Shown here piece after piece: positions 33,724 to 47,498 of a stretch of 64,000 bases of DNA. This DNA comes from Bidens hawaiensis (taxonomy: Eukaryota; Streptophyta; Magnoliopsida; Asterales; Asteraceae): contig JAIQDT010001097.1 in the NCBI GenBank assembly GCA_021521415.1, positions 615,984-679,983 of the forward strand. Reading direction: 5' to 3'. The position numbers and the translations under genes were made by a program. The notes beneath the pieces were generated by a model. It was not told the DNA's origin, searched no databases, and worked only from the letters and a program-made list of their open reading frames with translations. Positions within the stretch are counted from its first letter, which is position 1. Every line of letters begins with the position of its first letter.

Positions 33724-33728
33724 GTTTC
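33724..33728. repeat. Right target-site duplication
   Basis: GTTTC, identical to 21603-21607, proves that both LTRs belong to one insertion. Confidence 0.9.
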
Positions 33729-33811
33729 AAAACCAATACCAAGAAAATTAGAATCATAATTATAGTGGTTAATTAATATATGTAAACTAATACATACATA
33801 CATACACTCGC

Positions 33812-36800
33812 TCATTGAGAAGGCTCGTCATATACCGTAGCAACAATATTACCAGCTCGTTCGTTTGACTCAATCAACATCGACACAACATCTCTCATTG
33901 ACGGCCGATCATAGGGTGACATATTCGTGCACATTATAGCAACTTTAAGAACCGAGAGCATATGGTTCACCACACGCTCATCGTCCTCGATATCCAACCG
34001 AGCGTCAAGTATCCCATGATCTAACGAATGCTTCCGGATATAACTTCTCACCCAAGTAACAAGATCCCCACCTTGATCCAGCGGCTGCACTGGGGCCCGT
34101 CCCGTTACTAGTTCTAACAGAACCACCCCGTAACTATACGTGTCACACTTTTCAGTCACCTTCATTGTATACGCGTATTCTGTAACCATTAACACATGAA
34201 CATAAGTCATTAATATTTTATCCATATTACAATGTCATAATTCATAAAATGAATAAGGTGACTTACCAGGAGCAATGTAACCGTAAGAACCCGCAACTGC
34301 TGACATGGATTTCGACTGAGGCATGTCAATGACTTTAGCCAAACCGAAATCACCAACATGAGCTTCATCGTGCTCGTCAAGCAAGATATTATTCGACTTG
34401 ATATCTCGATGAATAATGCTAGGCTTACAGTCATGATGCAAATACGCAAGGCCTTGAGCTGCCCCTAGCGCGATGGTGAACCTAGTCGGCCAGTTCAAGC
34501 TGCAAGACGAACCGTTATGAAGCAGTTCACCCAAACTACCTCTTGCCATGTACTCATACAACAGCAAATTCGAATCCTGATAATAACAATAACCGTAAAG
34601 CTTCACAATATTTCGATGTCTGATCTTTCCTAGAGTCAGTATTTCCGCTTGGAAGCTGTTTTCGATAGTGCTTGATTCACGATTGGAAGCGAACTTCTTG
34701 ACCGCAATCGTCTGTCCCGACTGCATTACCGCTTTGTAAACTGTCCCAGCTGCGCCTCGCCCGATGACATAACTATCATGAAAGTTTCTGGTTGCTTCAA
34801 CTAACTCCTGGAATTTGAATCCGTCTTTTGGTGGGAAGTAAATATCCGACGAGTTCGGTGATGATCCGTCTGTATCGTCCTCTGGAGACGTGTGGTTTCG
34901 TCCTGCAGATGTTTTCATAAAGTATAGGATGACTGCGATAAGAATAAGCGAAATGCCGCCAATGACAGTCGCGATTATGGTTACGAGTTTGCCTCTGGAA
35001 GAATTCGAGGTGTCTGAAGAGGGTGGTGTCCGGTTAGAATTCGAAGAACCGTCACAGCTAGGTAACGGGCCGCCACAAAGGCCGTTGTTACCGGTGAAGC
35101 TGGAGAGAGCCATGTTTTGGAATAATGGTACTGAAGGTATTGGGCCTTTGAGGTTATTGTATGAGAAGTTACATGTCATTAAGCTTGAGAGGTTACCAAA
35201 AGTTGTCGGGATTTCGCCGGTTAAGTTATTGTTGTTTAGAAGAAGCTCTTCGAGTAATATGAGGTTCCCGAGTTGGGGCGGTATGGCGCCTGAGAGGTTG
35301 TTGTGGCTGAGATTTAGAGCGATTTGTAAGCTCGTTAGTAAACCGAGCTCGGGTGGGATCTCGCCCGAGAGAAAATTACCGCCCATCTGCAACTTCGTCA
35401 ACCGCGAGAGGTTACCTATGGTAAAAACAGTCATTAGGTAAAAATTCACTTAAAGTTGGTATACAAAAAAATAAAAGGCTTTTTTTTCATACACACTTTT
35501 TTTACTGTGAACTGTAATGTACACAGTAATAAAAAGAGAGGTTACCTATGGCCGTGGGGATGCTGCCCGAGAGCTTATTATCCGAGATCAACAAAAGTTC
35601 GAGCTGAGAAAGTGCGCCAAGCTCACGAGGTATATCGTACGAAAACTGGTTCCCGCTTAAATCAAGTCGTTGCAGCATTTTGCAACGCAGAATCCCCGAA
35701 GGTATTCTTCCCGTGATCAAATTTGAAGAAATGTTAAATGTGACCAAATGTGTAAGCTTCTTGATTTCATTAGGTAACTCGGATGAGAAGTGATTACCCG
35801 AAAGATCAAGTCGCTGTAACTTTTGACAGTTCCCTATCTCGAGCGGAACTGGACCGCTAAACCTGTTTCCACCCAACTCAATCGCAGACAGATTCACTAA
35901 CTTGCAGATTAATGAGGGGAAGCTACCGGTTATCATGTTCCCATTTAACCGAAGCTGCACGAGCGATTTGCATTTCACAATCCCATTCGGGATGTTCCCG
36001 TATAGATCATTTGATTCGAGATTCAACAGCATCAGATTCCCACCCCAACACGCATACGCAGGGATCTTCCCAGTTAAATCATTATCCGAAAAGTCCACCA
36101 CCCAAAGCCGACTATACAACCCGAGCAATTTTGGAATGGTGCCATTTAACGAATTGCTAAACAGCTGCAACTGATACATGTTAGGCAGATACTGAAACCC
36201 TGATGGAATCGGGCCCGTTAGTGAGTTTATCGAAAGATCAAGCTTTGATAAATTCTTCAAGGTACCGAGTTCACTCGGTATCACCCCATGAAGCTGGTTT
36301 TCAAAGAGGTATAGCAATGTAAGCCCGCTTATTCGACTGATCTCTGTCGGGATCTCACCTGTTAAATAATTCTCAGAAAAATCAATCTCGGTTGCTAACG
36401 AAAGATTCCCGATCTCTCTCGGGATCGTCCCGTTTAACCCGTTTCGGTACAAGTACAACTTCTTTAAATACTTAAGTTTCCCTAACTCTTTCGGGATTTC
36501 GCCAACGAGATTGTTTTGATACAAAGCAAGTGTTTCAAGACAAGTACAATTCGAAATCTCTTTCGGGATCACCCCGGATAACTGATTACTCCAAAGAATC
36601 AAATCAGTTAACTTCGTTAACAACCCGAACTCCTTCGGTATCTCCCCATCAAAACTATTCTGCGCCACACCGAAATACACTAAATTTTCGCACCCGCCAA
36701 TCTCTGCAGGTATGCTTCCAGTCATACCATTTTGCCCGGCCCGAAACGTAGTCAAATTCTTTAACTTCCCAATCGAATGAGGGAGCGGGCCTTTGAGATT

Positions 36801-37328
36801 ATTCGTGTACGCGACAAACTCAACCAACGAAGAAAGCTGACCAAACGTTTCCGGGATTGACCCGGATATCTTGTTGTTGCAAATGTTTAACCGAGTTAAA
36901 CGAGTCAGCTTACTGATCTCATCCGGTATGGTTCCATCGAACTGATTACTGTTTAACAAAAGATTTTCTAAATTTGAGCAATTTCCTATTTCTTTTGGGA
37001 TGTGACCAGTAAAACTATTGGATGAAAGATTAAGGTAAGTTAATGAAACCAAACCGCCTATGTTTCGGTTTAAGGTTCCGGAAAGATTCATGGAGTAAAG
37101 ATTAAGAGACCAGACAGCAGGGTTGTAATAATCATATGTACAACTCACACCAGTCCATCCACAAGGTGTGTCATCATATGGACTCCAGTTTTTTAAGTAA
37201 CCTGATCCATCAGTAATGTTTTTCTTTAACTCCAAAAGAAACTTGCCATCTGAATTTAATCCCTTGCAATTGTAAATCAATAAACTTGTAATGGTCCACA
37301 CCAGTGTTAACCAAGAAACATTTGACAT
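33812..37328 (-). CDS. LRR receptor-like kinase (subfamily XI, At2g33170/At5g63930-like)
   Basis: Three exons on minus: 37328-35546, 35415-34267 and 34179-33812, joined in phase to give 1099 residues. There is a signal peptide (about 1-23). The LRR N-terminal cap contains CGWTGVSC. About 23-25 leucine-rich repeats of the LxxLxLxxNxLxGxIP type run to about residue 690. One transmembrane helix is present (TIIATVIGGISLILIAVILYF, about 738-758). The kinase domain has a glycine loop IGRGAAGTVYKA (about 810), VKKF lysine, HRDIKSNNILL (about 930), DFGLAK (about 950) and GSYGYIAPEY, so it is an RD kinase expected to be active. The closest family is the At2g33170/At5g63930/At1g17230 group; the ligand is unknown. 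The Tat element sits 88 bp beyond the stop codon, probably inside the 3' UTR. Confidence 0.94.
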
Positions 37329-37410
37329 TGTGAATAATATTCTTCAATCTTGGTCAAACTATCATAATCAACATGATTGTCTTCAAGAATCAAGATTAAT
37401 CAATCTGCAG

Positions 37411-37422
37411 AGTATATATTTA
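37411..37422 (-). promoter_or_regulatory. Likely TATA box of the receptor kinase gene
   Basis: On the minus strand AAATATATACTC lies about 85-95 bp upstream of the ATG at 37328. Confidence 0.4.
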
Positions 37423-38920
37423 AAAGGGTAATAAGAATCCAAACAAGAAAATTAAATAAAGTTTTGTCCTTTTTGATCAAACAAAGAAATCAATAAAGTT
37501 TAAAGATTCATAAAGACAAGAAAAAGTTGTTAACTTTGTCATTTTCCATAGTGAATAATAATATTTAAATTCAAGAAACCTATAAAAAGATTGAAACAAG
37601 AAGATGGTATGAAAGATCTACACACACACCTTTAAGTAATTCCTTTATCCAAGAACTGAGGGATGTTAGAAGCAGGTAAAAGCCCATTTGAGAAGAAAGA
37701 GAAAGATCCATGAAGGAAGCTAGCTTTATGTATGATCTTGGTAAAAGAAGCACCCTTTTGAAGCCAAAAAGAAATGAAATCAAATGCAATGAATCAAAAG
37801 GCTTTTTTGATTAGGGTGAGAAAGAGATTATTATTATTATTATTAAATATTAGTATTAATAAATTTATATGGGGGCACTGAAAGATTAACAAGGAAGCAA
37901 AACTACACACAGCCACGTCTGTTGGCAACTGGAATTATGATTTCTGAGAGGTTATTTATTTATGATTATTATTATTTTATTTGTTTAAATATATATATAT
38001 ATATATATGATATAAAGATTGGAGATAAAAAATAGTGGTGGTGTGGGTTAAGAAGTGTGGAAATGAAGCTGCAATGGCCGACCAAGCATGCAATGAATGA
38101 ATGAATCACATCTCTCACTCTAAAAGGCAAAGGCAAAAGCTCCTCTGTGAGTGCTAGAGAAAGGTTGGCAGAAAAAAGTTGGAAACTCTCTTTTCTTATA
38201 GACTAAACTTATGTATTTACATTTGTTTACGTTAAGTGTTAAGATACTATAAGATCACTTTGCTAGCTATCATATAATTGTGTGTTATTGAGCATTAGAA
38301 ATATATTTGAGGTAGAGTGGAAGCACAAGGGATAGTATAATAAGAGTATTATTTTTATGTAACTTTGATTAAAAGAAATGGAATGAATAGATCATTACAA
38401 GAATTGACCCTTTATAGAGAATTAGAGATCTTCTAAATTTCTCTAGTTTGTCAATTTTTTAAGAATTATAAATTGACAAGAAAATTTTAAAGTTAAAACC
38501 ATAAATAGACGAGTAAATTATGTTAATTAATAATTTACATGTTTCAAGTTAAACGACAAAGCATCAAAAATTGATAAAATTGGGAAACTATTTATTGCTG
38601 AAATTAGAGCTTTAAATCAAAGAATAGGTAGCAGGGATTAACCCGTCGAGACCTTTTTATTAGTTGGTCATGCGTCTCGTAACTCCGATCCTAGTCCAAG
38701 TTATTTTCTTTTGAAGTTTTAAAATTTGAAGTCATGTTTTATCTGTTTTTCAATAGTCCCAAATAAGAGTCTTTCAATTATTTGATCTACTTCTTATCAA
38801 TGTCAATATTGTTTTTAATGTTATTATTATTATTATCATTATTTATTTACTTTTCATTTCTTAACCTTACATAAAAACTTAAGTATAAACTAAATGTGAA
38901 GAACCTTAAAACAATTTCAA
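37423..38920. other. Upstream region of the receptor kinase; microsatellites
   Basis: Holds the 5' flank of the kinase, an ATT/TTA microsatellite (about 37830-37845) and a TA microsatellite (about 37990-38008). No further gene was recognised. Confidence 0.45.
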
Positions 38921-38924
38921 AGCG

Positions 38925-40095
38925 CACGAATGGAAGCTAAAAGGCACAAATAGAGCCCAAAATGCACAAATAAAAGCAAAAATACAAGAATGGAAACCAA
39001 ACGAAGAAATTGAAGCTAAAAGGCACAAATGATGTCAAAAGACACAAATAAAAGCTAAAAGGCACAAACAGAGCCTAAACGGCACAAATGGAAGACGAAA
39101 CACACAAATGGAAACCAAACGAAGAAACGGAAGCTAAAGAGCACACATAGAGCTTAAAAGGCACAAATAGATGTCAAAAGGTTTAAGCTAAAAGGCACAA
39201 ACATATCCTAAAAGACACAAATGGGTGCCAAAACGCATAAAAACCAAACAATGAAATGGAAGCTAAAAGGCACAAATAGAGCCCAAAAGGCACACATGTA
39301 AGTCAAAACACACAAATGGAGCCCAAAAGACACAAATGAAAATCAAAACACTTATAGAAGTTAAAAACACAAATAGAACCCAAAAGACACAATTATAAGC
39401 TAAAATGCACAAATGAAAGACAAAACAAACAAATGAAAACCAAATGAAGATATAGAAGCTAAAAGGCACAAATATAACTCAAAAGACACAAATGGAAGTT
39501 AGAATTCATAAATGGAAGCTTAAAGAACAAAAGACCCTAAAAGGCACAAATGAAGTCAAAAATGCACAAATGAAAGTCAAAAGGCATAAATAGAAGCTTA
39601 AAGACACAAATAGAGCCTAAAAGGCATAAATGAAAGCCAAAATGCACAAATAGAAAACCAAAGGAAGCTAAAAGGCAAAAATAGAGCCCAAAAGGCATAT
39701 ATGAAAGTCAAACGCACAAATGGAAACTAAAAAACACAAATAGAGCCTAAAATGCACAAATAAAAATTAAACAACACAAATGGAAGTAAAAAGGCACAAA
39801 TAGAGCTTAAAAGGCACAAATGAAAGCCAAAAAGCACAAATGAAAGTCAAAACGCACAAATAGAAATCAAATAAAGAAATAGAAGCTAAAAGGTAGAAAT
39901 AGAGCCCGAAAGACACAAATGGAAGTCAAAACGCACAAATGGAAGCCAAAATGCATAAAAGGAGGTCAAAATGCACAAATGAAAGTCAAAAGGCACAAAT
40001 AGAGCCCAAACAAAAGACACAAATAGAAGTCAAAACACACCAATGAAAGCTAAAATGCACAAACTTAGCTAAAAAGCAAAAATGGAAGCCAAACG
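38925..40095. repeat. Degenerate 20-bp minisatellite, about 58 units
   Basis: For some 1.2 kb the plus strand repeats a 20-base unit, consensus about AAAAGGCACAAATGGAAGCC. Variation sits mainly at GGC/TGC/CGC and GGAAGCC/AGAGCCC. Some units read CAAACGAAGAAATGGAAGCT instead. Period 20 is not a multiple of three, so it is not coding. There are no unique spacers, so it is not CRISPR-like. Confidence 0.85.
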
Positions 40096-43000
40096 AAGAA
40101 TCATTCGGAAGTAAAAAAGAAATTATATTGTGCCCCCGCTACTGAAATGTGTTGGTTTTGTCAATGTGGCCAAAGATGACTCAAAATGAAACTGGGATAA
40201 ATCGACTTGTACATCCCAAATTCCATAGAAAAATCATCATGAAGAACCGACAGGGACGGGGCTCCCTTTTTATTCTGTCCTTTCACATGGCCCACTTTGC
40301 AGAGGGAAGATCGGTGAAATAACAATAATAATAATAATGTTAGAGTGATAAAAAGAAAACAATTCTATTTTACAATGAGGACAAATGTATCATTAACTAC
40401 GTATATTGATATGGGTTCGGCAGGCAACTCGTAAACTATACCGCATGCATGTGCCACACCGAACCGGTTACATTACGAACTAAGCCAATACCAACTGTTA
40501 CCGAAACCAAACAACGTCGACAGCCGTATCGATTCTATCATAACCCTGCCAGTATTCTTTTTAATTTTTTTGACAGTAACATATTTTGTTTCTTCTTAAA
40601 TATAATATTATATAAAATTTTGCATATTGCGATTTGCTTATTTTTATCTACGTTTTAATGCAAATTTTACTTAAAACCGAACCGCCGCAGTTTTCGGTTT
40701 TGTCCACTAGTTGAAACATAATATGAATATAATTTAAGTATACAATTATTAGATACTTTGTTGATAAAAAAAAGGTTGAGAATGATGATTACAATATGAA
40801 TTAAGCATCAAATTTAATTATAACTTGTATCCAACAATATCAAAAGATATATTCCTTGACCAATAATCCTAAATCTCCACTTAATATCTTTGATAGTCTA
40901 GTATTTAGGCATAACTTTAATATGAAACGTGTATTAAAACAACTTATTTACAAATGGGGTAACCTACCCATTACAAAACCAAGATTTTAAAAACATTCCA
41001 ACACAAAAATGCAACATTTGGTCATTTTGGGGAGGTTTAATTGACTCATAATTTCTTTACATTATTATTTTTCTTTAAAGACAAAGAAGATGTAGGACTA
41101 CCAGGATTGTGACAACTGACATGTTAGTTTTTTGGGTGGGTTGGGTACTGAGAGATCCATATACCAGTTGAAAGTGAAATATGATATATATATTTGTCTG
41201 CAACGGTGTCGTTTTCTAGCAACATTATAACATGTGAGCTGGTTTGCTTCTCATCCAATTGCACTCGTTTACATAAATATTAATCTCTACCGAATCTCAG
41301 TTTTAAAATTTAATATTAATTATGTCAGTAAATACATCATGACTAGATCTAGTTTGTCATTATTTTGATAGAGATTGTGTTTGTTTTAGATACATACATA
41401 TCTACAAGACAAAAATAAATCTCATCCAATTATTTTACTTTTAAAACCTTATAAAAAAGACAAAATAGGTTATCAAAAAAGTAGTGAGATTGTAATACTT
41501 TGCTAACTAACACGACTAGACAAATCACAGTGTGTGCTGGACGAATGTCTTATTGGTTATGACGTGAAACAAGGAGAAACAAGATTCATACCTGAAAATA
41601 AAGTTATAACAATTGTCATATCGCCACTGTTATATGACATATGATTATCCAAATTACATGTCATATGATAATCCATTAATTAAAAAGAAAAATAATATTT
41701 GAAGTTTAAATTTACACAAATAATATCACACAAAGAGAAGAATAGAGAAGTTGGAGGAGAGGAAAGGGTTGAACAAGAACACCACTCGTCGGTTTAGAGA
41801 CGCGACGCGAAGGGGCACCTAAGCAGCCACGTTGATTAAAATGTATCAATTAAATGAACAAAATAAACACACTTTTGCTAATGAAAAATACGAAATGGAC
41901 AGTGTGCTGGTGTCAAAATCATGCCTGTAAAAGCATAAAAGATAATGTGAATATTTGATAGTCATAGCACTAATAATATGGAGATTGATTTTTTTTTTCT
42001 TTTATGAACGGCTAATATTGAGATTGATGTTTAACATTATATCCGTATTGGTGGGGTCTCTCATTCCGTACCATCCCAATTTCTATTTGCAACTTGCTTT
42101 CAATATGAATATATAATAGATACCAAATAACAATTTAATCCAATTTATTTATATAGCTACACATTTTAGGCTTTAAATTATGTTGATGTTTCGAGTGTAG
42201 TTGCTGCTCATAAACTAGTCGAGTACTCGGGATTGAGTTTCTAAAATCTTGAATCATACGAAATTTAAATAAGCTCAAGCCTAGCCTAAAACGAAGACGA
42301 GTTCCTGAATGAGCGTAGTTGCTGCTCAAGCCTAGTCGTGAACCGTATTTGTTACACTGTTTCTTTTTAGTTTTTATATATTTTTATTCTGATTGAAAAT
42401 CTTTCGTTTTGTTCAATAAAAACATTGAAATTTTGTTCAAGAATTCAAGATCTCTCCTCCCAAATTACTCATGCAATCCAAGGCGTACGGTCACAAATGA
42501 AAAAACTTTAATTTACTGCTACCCATGTAAAATCACATGGAGCGTGTGTATAAGACCACCCGTAGTGGTGGCTTTGCCACCAGCGTTGTGAACCAAAACG
42601 CGGGGGGTACACCACCGCCCCCCCTGCGTTATGTTGATTTCATTTTTACAAGCGTTGTATATAAAACGCTGAGAATGGCACCAAAAAACAAGTGTATAAC
42701 TCTGGAAACACCGCCCCCCTCCAAGTTATGGAGGCTTTATGACTACACTTGTTTTTTGTACAAAACCATAACTCTGACTGGACGCCACGTGACGCATCAC
42801 CCCTGGATGTGGAGCTTTACGACTACATATGGTTTAAGTGTGAACACCATCTTTTACTTTTAGTGATAAATAAATAATTTTGCTACTTCCTTGGTTTCAT
42901 CGAAACATCTTATTCAATGCAATTCCGAGTTTTACATGGCTTATTATTTATTAATTCATAAATTGGATTATGCTAGAGAATCGATTTATAAGAGCACTTA

Positions 43001-46000
43001 CAACAACAAACTTAACTTGTTTTTACAACAGCTTCACATTAAATTTCTATAAACCTATTAAAAATATCAAACAACAACAAACTTAACTTATGGTGACATG
43101 TTAAGTTTCAAACATATCTCAAAAATACCAATTTTCTTTCACAACAAATATCTAAAAACCTATAAAAAATAAAATAAAATTATAATATATATATATATAT
43201 ATAGTGTGCGAGCGCACGCACGATGTGAGAGTGGGGCCCCACTTTGCATCCCAAAGAATTCAGCTTGACAAACTTCTTCCACAATGTTGAAGTCTGGATG
43301 CGGCCCGGTTTATTGGGAGCAACCCCCACAACGAATCAACTATCGAGAGTACTCTAACAACTTAAAAACCTTAATAAAACTTTCTACTTATCTCACGAAT
43401 TAGAAACGTTTATTAATCTACACAGGGGCTTGTTAAGCATACCATTCTATCCCTTAAACCTTTTAAAACTTTTAAATAATCATTTAGTTTACATTTGTTA
43501 TTACAACTATTTTATTTAATTTAATAAATAATTTAGCTTGAATGTAGTAAGAATATATATAATATAAGAAAAAGTATTTTGTAGATAACTCAAACTATAT
43601 TGAGGGAAAAGTATAAACTTTGTGATTCATAATTTAAAACAGCACATAACATATAAAAGTTTGGTATGTTAAAGAATATGTAAATAAACTTTCTTAACTT
43701 AAAAAACTTACAAATTTCATAAGTTTCATTTAAAACTATTAGTAAAAGTTCAGTAAGTTTTGTCCACAGTAAGTAAATTTGTTTATAAAATAAATAAAAA
43801 TAATCAATTAAAAAAAAGCAATTATTAACTATCTTGGAGAGGAAATTGCGAAGGGGATGTGATTGGCCAACCGGAGTAAAAACAATTAAAAAATATGGAA
43901 TAAAAGATGGGTTAATGACGTCATTGGTGACACACAATATATGAATGAACATCTAGACTAATGTTATTGTTTCACTTTTACTTTTAGGTTAGTATGGATG
44001 TTAGTGATGATTCCACTTCAAAAATTGAAGTATCAACAGATAAAGCATCATACACTCGACAAAATAGAATATAAATGGATAATTGGATATATTTCAATTT
44101 TAATGAGAAAAGCCTTTGAAGTTTGATCTATGACCTTTTTATTTAATGTCTACTTGCAATATATATAAATGAAATTTAAGAATATGAAAACTGAAGAATC
44201 AAGCTATAAGTGACGAGGCGGGTTGTAAATAACCATATTTAATTCAATTGTTAGATATTGATCATAACATAACTATGCATATGCTTACTAGATCATAATT
44301 GTTAGAAAAATAACTCACAAATGGTGTGAAAAATTTTTATGATCAAACTACCTTCTTACGTTGTAGCAGAAAAACATAACAAAACGAAGAAACTAGTTTG
44401 TATGGTGTTGGCCAACACTGCCTTTGCGTGACATTTGAGTGTTTTTTTAATGCCAATGAAGGCAATGATTTCCTTTTTAAACAAACACTGGCAGGATGCT
44501 AGAGAATAGACCACATCCACTAACAATTTGACTTCCAGAGAGTATGATACTTTAACCGATTTCCATTCTAAGAATATGATCCTTTGCCATGATTCTTTAT
44601 CCAAAGATACGAGTTTGTTTTTATCCCTTCCACAACCATTTGTATGGTGTTTGACTTCTTGTTGAAGATTTTCGTTTCGTGCTCTCCAAATCGGCCACAA
44701 TAGTGTTGCACTTAATTAATGGCTTCTAACCATTGCCATTTCAACATTATAGTGCACAAAATGAATTGAGGACAAAAGCACGGTTCTAGCCTCTAGGTTC
44801 TCGGGCTATAAAAACATTAATTTGAGTTATATCAGCCCTTCTACTTAAATCTTTTGTGTTCAAACATGCATTGAAATTACTTTTTGTTTTTTTTTTTTAC
44901 CGTCAAAACTAACTTTCATTAAACCAAACAAATGACAACAAAACGGGCATTGAAATTGTGTGATGTATATACATTTTTCAAATTACAACCCAAGAGTCCA
45001 GACTGATATTCGGTTTTATGGGCCAAGCTAGGACTGGTCCGGGTAAAAGCCGAAATCAAAGCTGTTTGAATTGGTACAAATTTTGGGCCTCCGTTAGTTT
45101 TGTTTGTTGGTTTGTTCTGACTTGATTGGGCCTAAACCGGCTTCAAGTTTCAACCCACTAACACATTTTATTCCTAGAACTCTAGAAGTTTATGATTTAG
45201 CTGGGCATGGGCTATATTATACATCCGCGCGTAGAGATGCACATAACGGTTAACTGGTTATCAACCAAACCAGTTAAAATTTGTTTAGCAAAATACCGGT
45301 TCTTTTCGTAACTGGTTTTTGTATCAAACCGGTTAGGCTATAGCCGAAACCGGTTAACCGGTAAAACACATACATTTTAATTAAAAAAACCTAAAAAAAG
45401 GGTTTCAATTAACTAGTATTAAATCGATTCGATGTTTAATACTTGAAATCGATTAGGAAATGTCGGTTAGAACGGGGGCTGGGATCGGTTTTTGTGCTAG
45501 CAGTTAATAATCGAAACCGGCTTTTTTTGTGCACCACATCCACAGCTAACCTTTCAAATAACAAACCACAATCTAACTTGAATAATGTTATTGGGAATCT
45601 TTCAAGTTATCAAACTAGTACTATACAACGAAGGATGCATTTGATCATATTGTGCTATCAAAAATTAAAAGATTTTATCTTTCTGAGTACTTCTGAGTAC
45701 TTTTCTTATTCTTCCTCTACCAGTCCACGTTCAAATTTTCTTTAATTATTTCATAGCTCTCCCACGAATATCGGGCCGGCTATTGTAATAAAAAAACGTT
45801 TTTTTTCTTGTTTACAAAAAGCCTAGGAAGACTTTAGAGTACGTTACATGTAAAAGTTTGAATTTTAGGGAAATTTACTTGCGACAATAAGTTGGACACA
45901 ACATGCAATGAGTCAGCCACACTGTTGTAATGAGTTAGATGCACAAAAGCGTAATCAAAACTCCTTTAAAGATCAGAGCTAGAAAGTTCAGCACATTGTT

Positions 46001-46655
46001 ATAAACGACTTTGATGGCTAGAGAGAACAGGATACATGATTAATATTGTGTACTTATAAATGTAATTTTTTCATTACAAATATCAAATTATGTTTAGTGA
46101 TTTTAGTCTTTTACATTCAGTTGGTACTCCACCTAGGTGGCTAGCTTAGATTGATCGAGTAACCATATGTCACGGGCCACATGCTACCTTACCAAAACCC
46201 ACAAAGCAAACCAACTAACCAAAGTGTGACTAGCAATTAATCAATTCACAAGACAACCACCATTCTTAGCTGGTCAACCCTTCACATGTTCACCACAAAG
46301 TACTAACACACACACCAACATTCACACCTAAACATCTCTGGTCTGGTCCTTTGAAGAAGCGGTCCCAACCGATCAAGCCCGTTTATCCTAATGTCACGAC
46401 CTGCCTAAACAAATCACTTCGTGACACTAAGCTTGTTACTTGTAAACCAAATATAAATAATAAATCACATACTGCAAATACTTTGTTAAGAAAAACCCCT
46501 AAATGGTTAATTCATCGAAATCATTCGATTCACCATTTCTTATAAATCAATGAATACAAGTAAATAATAAAACCGAAGTAGTAACTCGAAGAAATGCTGA
46601 CCCTGACCCTTAAACCTAACTATTTCTGATAACCAGAAACCGAAACCTAAAACTA
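40096..46655. other. Long intergenic region with transposon debris, no host gene seen
   Basis: AT-rich. A MITE-like block lies at 42540-42860, with GACCACCCGTAGTGGTGG near its start and repeated GCGTT/CCCCC motifs. A Tourist-like 5' end lies at about 42991 (GAGCACTTACAACAACAAAC). A TA tract followed by GTGCGAGCGCACGCACG lies at 43185-43225. A LINE scrap (separate entry) and a CCGGTT-rich MITE-like patch (45235-45365) follow. No coding region with support was found. Confidence 0.45.
44356..44700 (-). pseudogene. Possible remnant of a non-LTR retrotransposon (LINE) C-terminus
   Basis: The minus-strand frame opens MWPIWRARNE, resembling the W-x-I-W-K-A-R-N-E motif after the reverse transcriptase of plant LINEs. 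The rest is not recognisable, and no reverse transcriptase is nearby. Weak call. Confidence 0.3.
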
Positions 46656-47498
46656 CTACCCGGCCTGCATCTTCTTTCTCATTTCCATTATCTTCCTATG
46701 CGAATTCGAATGCAACTTCACCGAGAAACTCGGACTGTTCGCCGGCCTATACTCCGCCACCAGCCTCCCCGACTTATACCTCACCCCACACGCGTTACAC
46801 AAAGTCTTCGGCCCCATAGGCCCCGCCCGCCACTGCGGTGTCTTCTCCGCCAAACAATGCTGGCACCTCCTCCCGAGTCCCGCCCCACCCGTTGCTTGTG
46901 GTTTAGATAACAAACTCAAACTCGAACTTGAACTTGGTACCTCGATTACCTGATTCCACCACCAGCATTGCTTTCCTCTGCGCCTGCGGTTAGACCGCTT
47001 ACGCACGGGGTAATTTAAGGGAACCTGAAGGCTTCCACAGCAGCTAGTGATGCTATGGCTATGGCTATTGCTGTTTCCACTGCTGCTGCTGCTGCTGTTG
47101 TTGTCGATAACGGAAAGGGTAACGGTCTGGTTCGGGTTGGAAAAGATGTCGTCGAGTGCGGGGAAGGCATCTTTGTTCGATAACCATTCGAGTTCTTCTT
47201 CTGCTAATTCCTAAAACACATTATTTCAATCTTTAACCCTATAACCATTTCATTTCACCCAAATTAAAACCATAGATAATATATTAATAACAAACAAGTG
47301 CATAGCATAACATAACATAACATAACAACAACTAGCATAATAATATTAGTTTTATTTTATAAAAAAACTTACAGGAAAAGAAGGGTTGTAATTAGGGTTA
47401 GTGAAAGAAGAAGGGGGTTTGGTATCATCGTCTAAGGAGAAGTTAAGGAGGTCATCATCGTCAACAATCAGACAAGAATCAAGGTCGGAGGAGGCCAT
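46656..47498 (-). CDS. GATA-type zinc-finger transcription factor (subfamily I, GATA1-like)
   Basis: Two exons on minus: 47498-47373 (42 codons) and 47210-46656, giving 226 residues. The intron is 162 nt, with GTAAGT donor and TTTTAG acceptor, phase 0. The N-terminus is acidic ([17 protein letters not shown]). Exon 2 begins with [19 protein letters not shown], the conserved motif of subfamily I plant GATA factors. A serine run and a basic [11 protein letters not shown] nuclear-localisation-like stretch precede the finger. The finger is C-x2-C-x18-C-x2-C at residues 158-183 (CQHC ... CNAC), followed by VRYKSGRL and EYRPANSP. Such factors bind (A/T)GATA(A/G) in promoters in the nucleus. At 226 residues it is shorter than Arabidopsis GATA1. 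The start is the only ATG that gives the acidic N-terminus. Confidence 0.92.

Noticed and set aside
38925..40095. CRISPR-like array
   Set aside because: Units are adjacent 20-mers with gradual divergence and no unique spacers; a eukaryotic minisatellite.
42537..42863. 108-residue plus-strand frame
   Set aside because: It lies on a MITE-like repeat (GACCACCCGTAGTGGTGG, GCGTT/CCCCC motifs) and has no domain.
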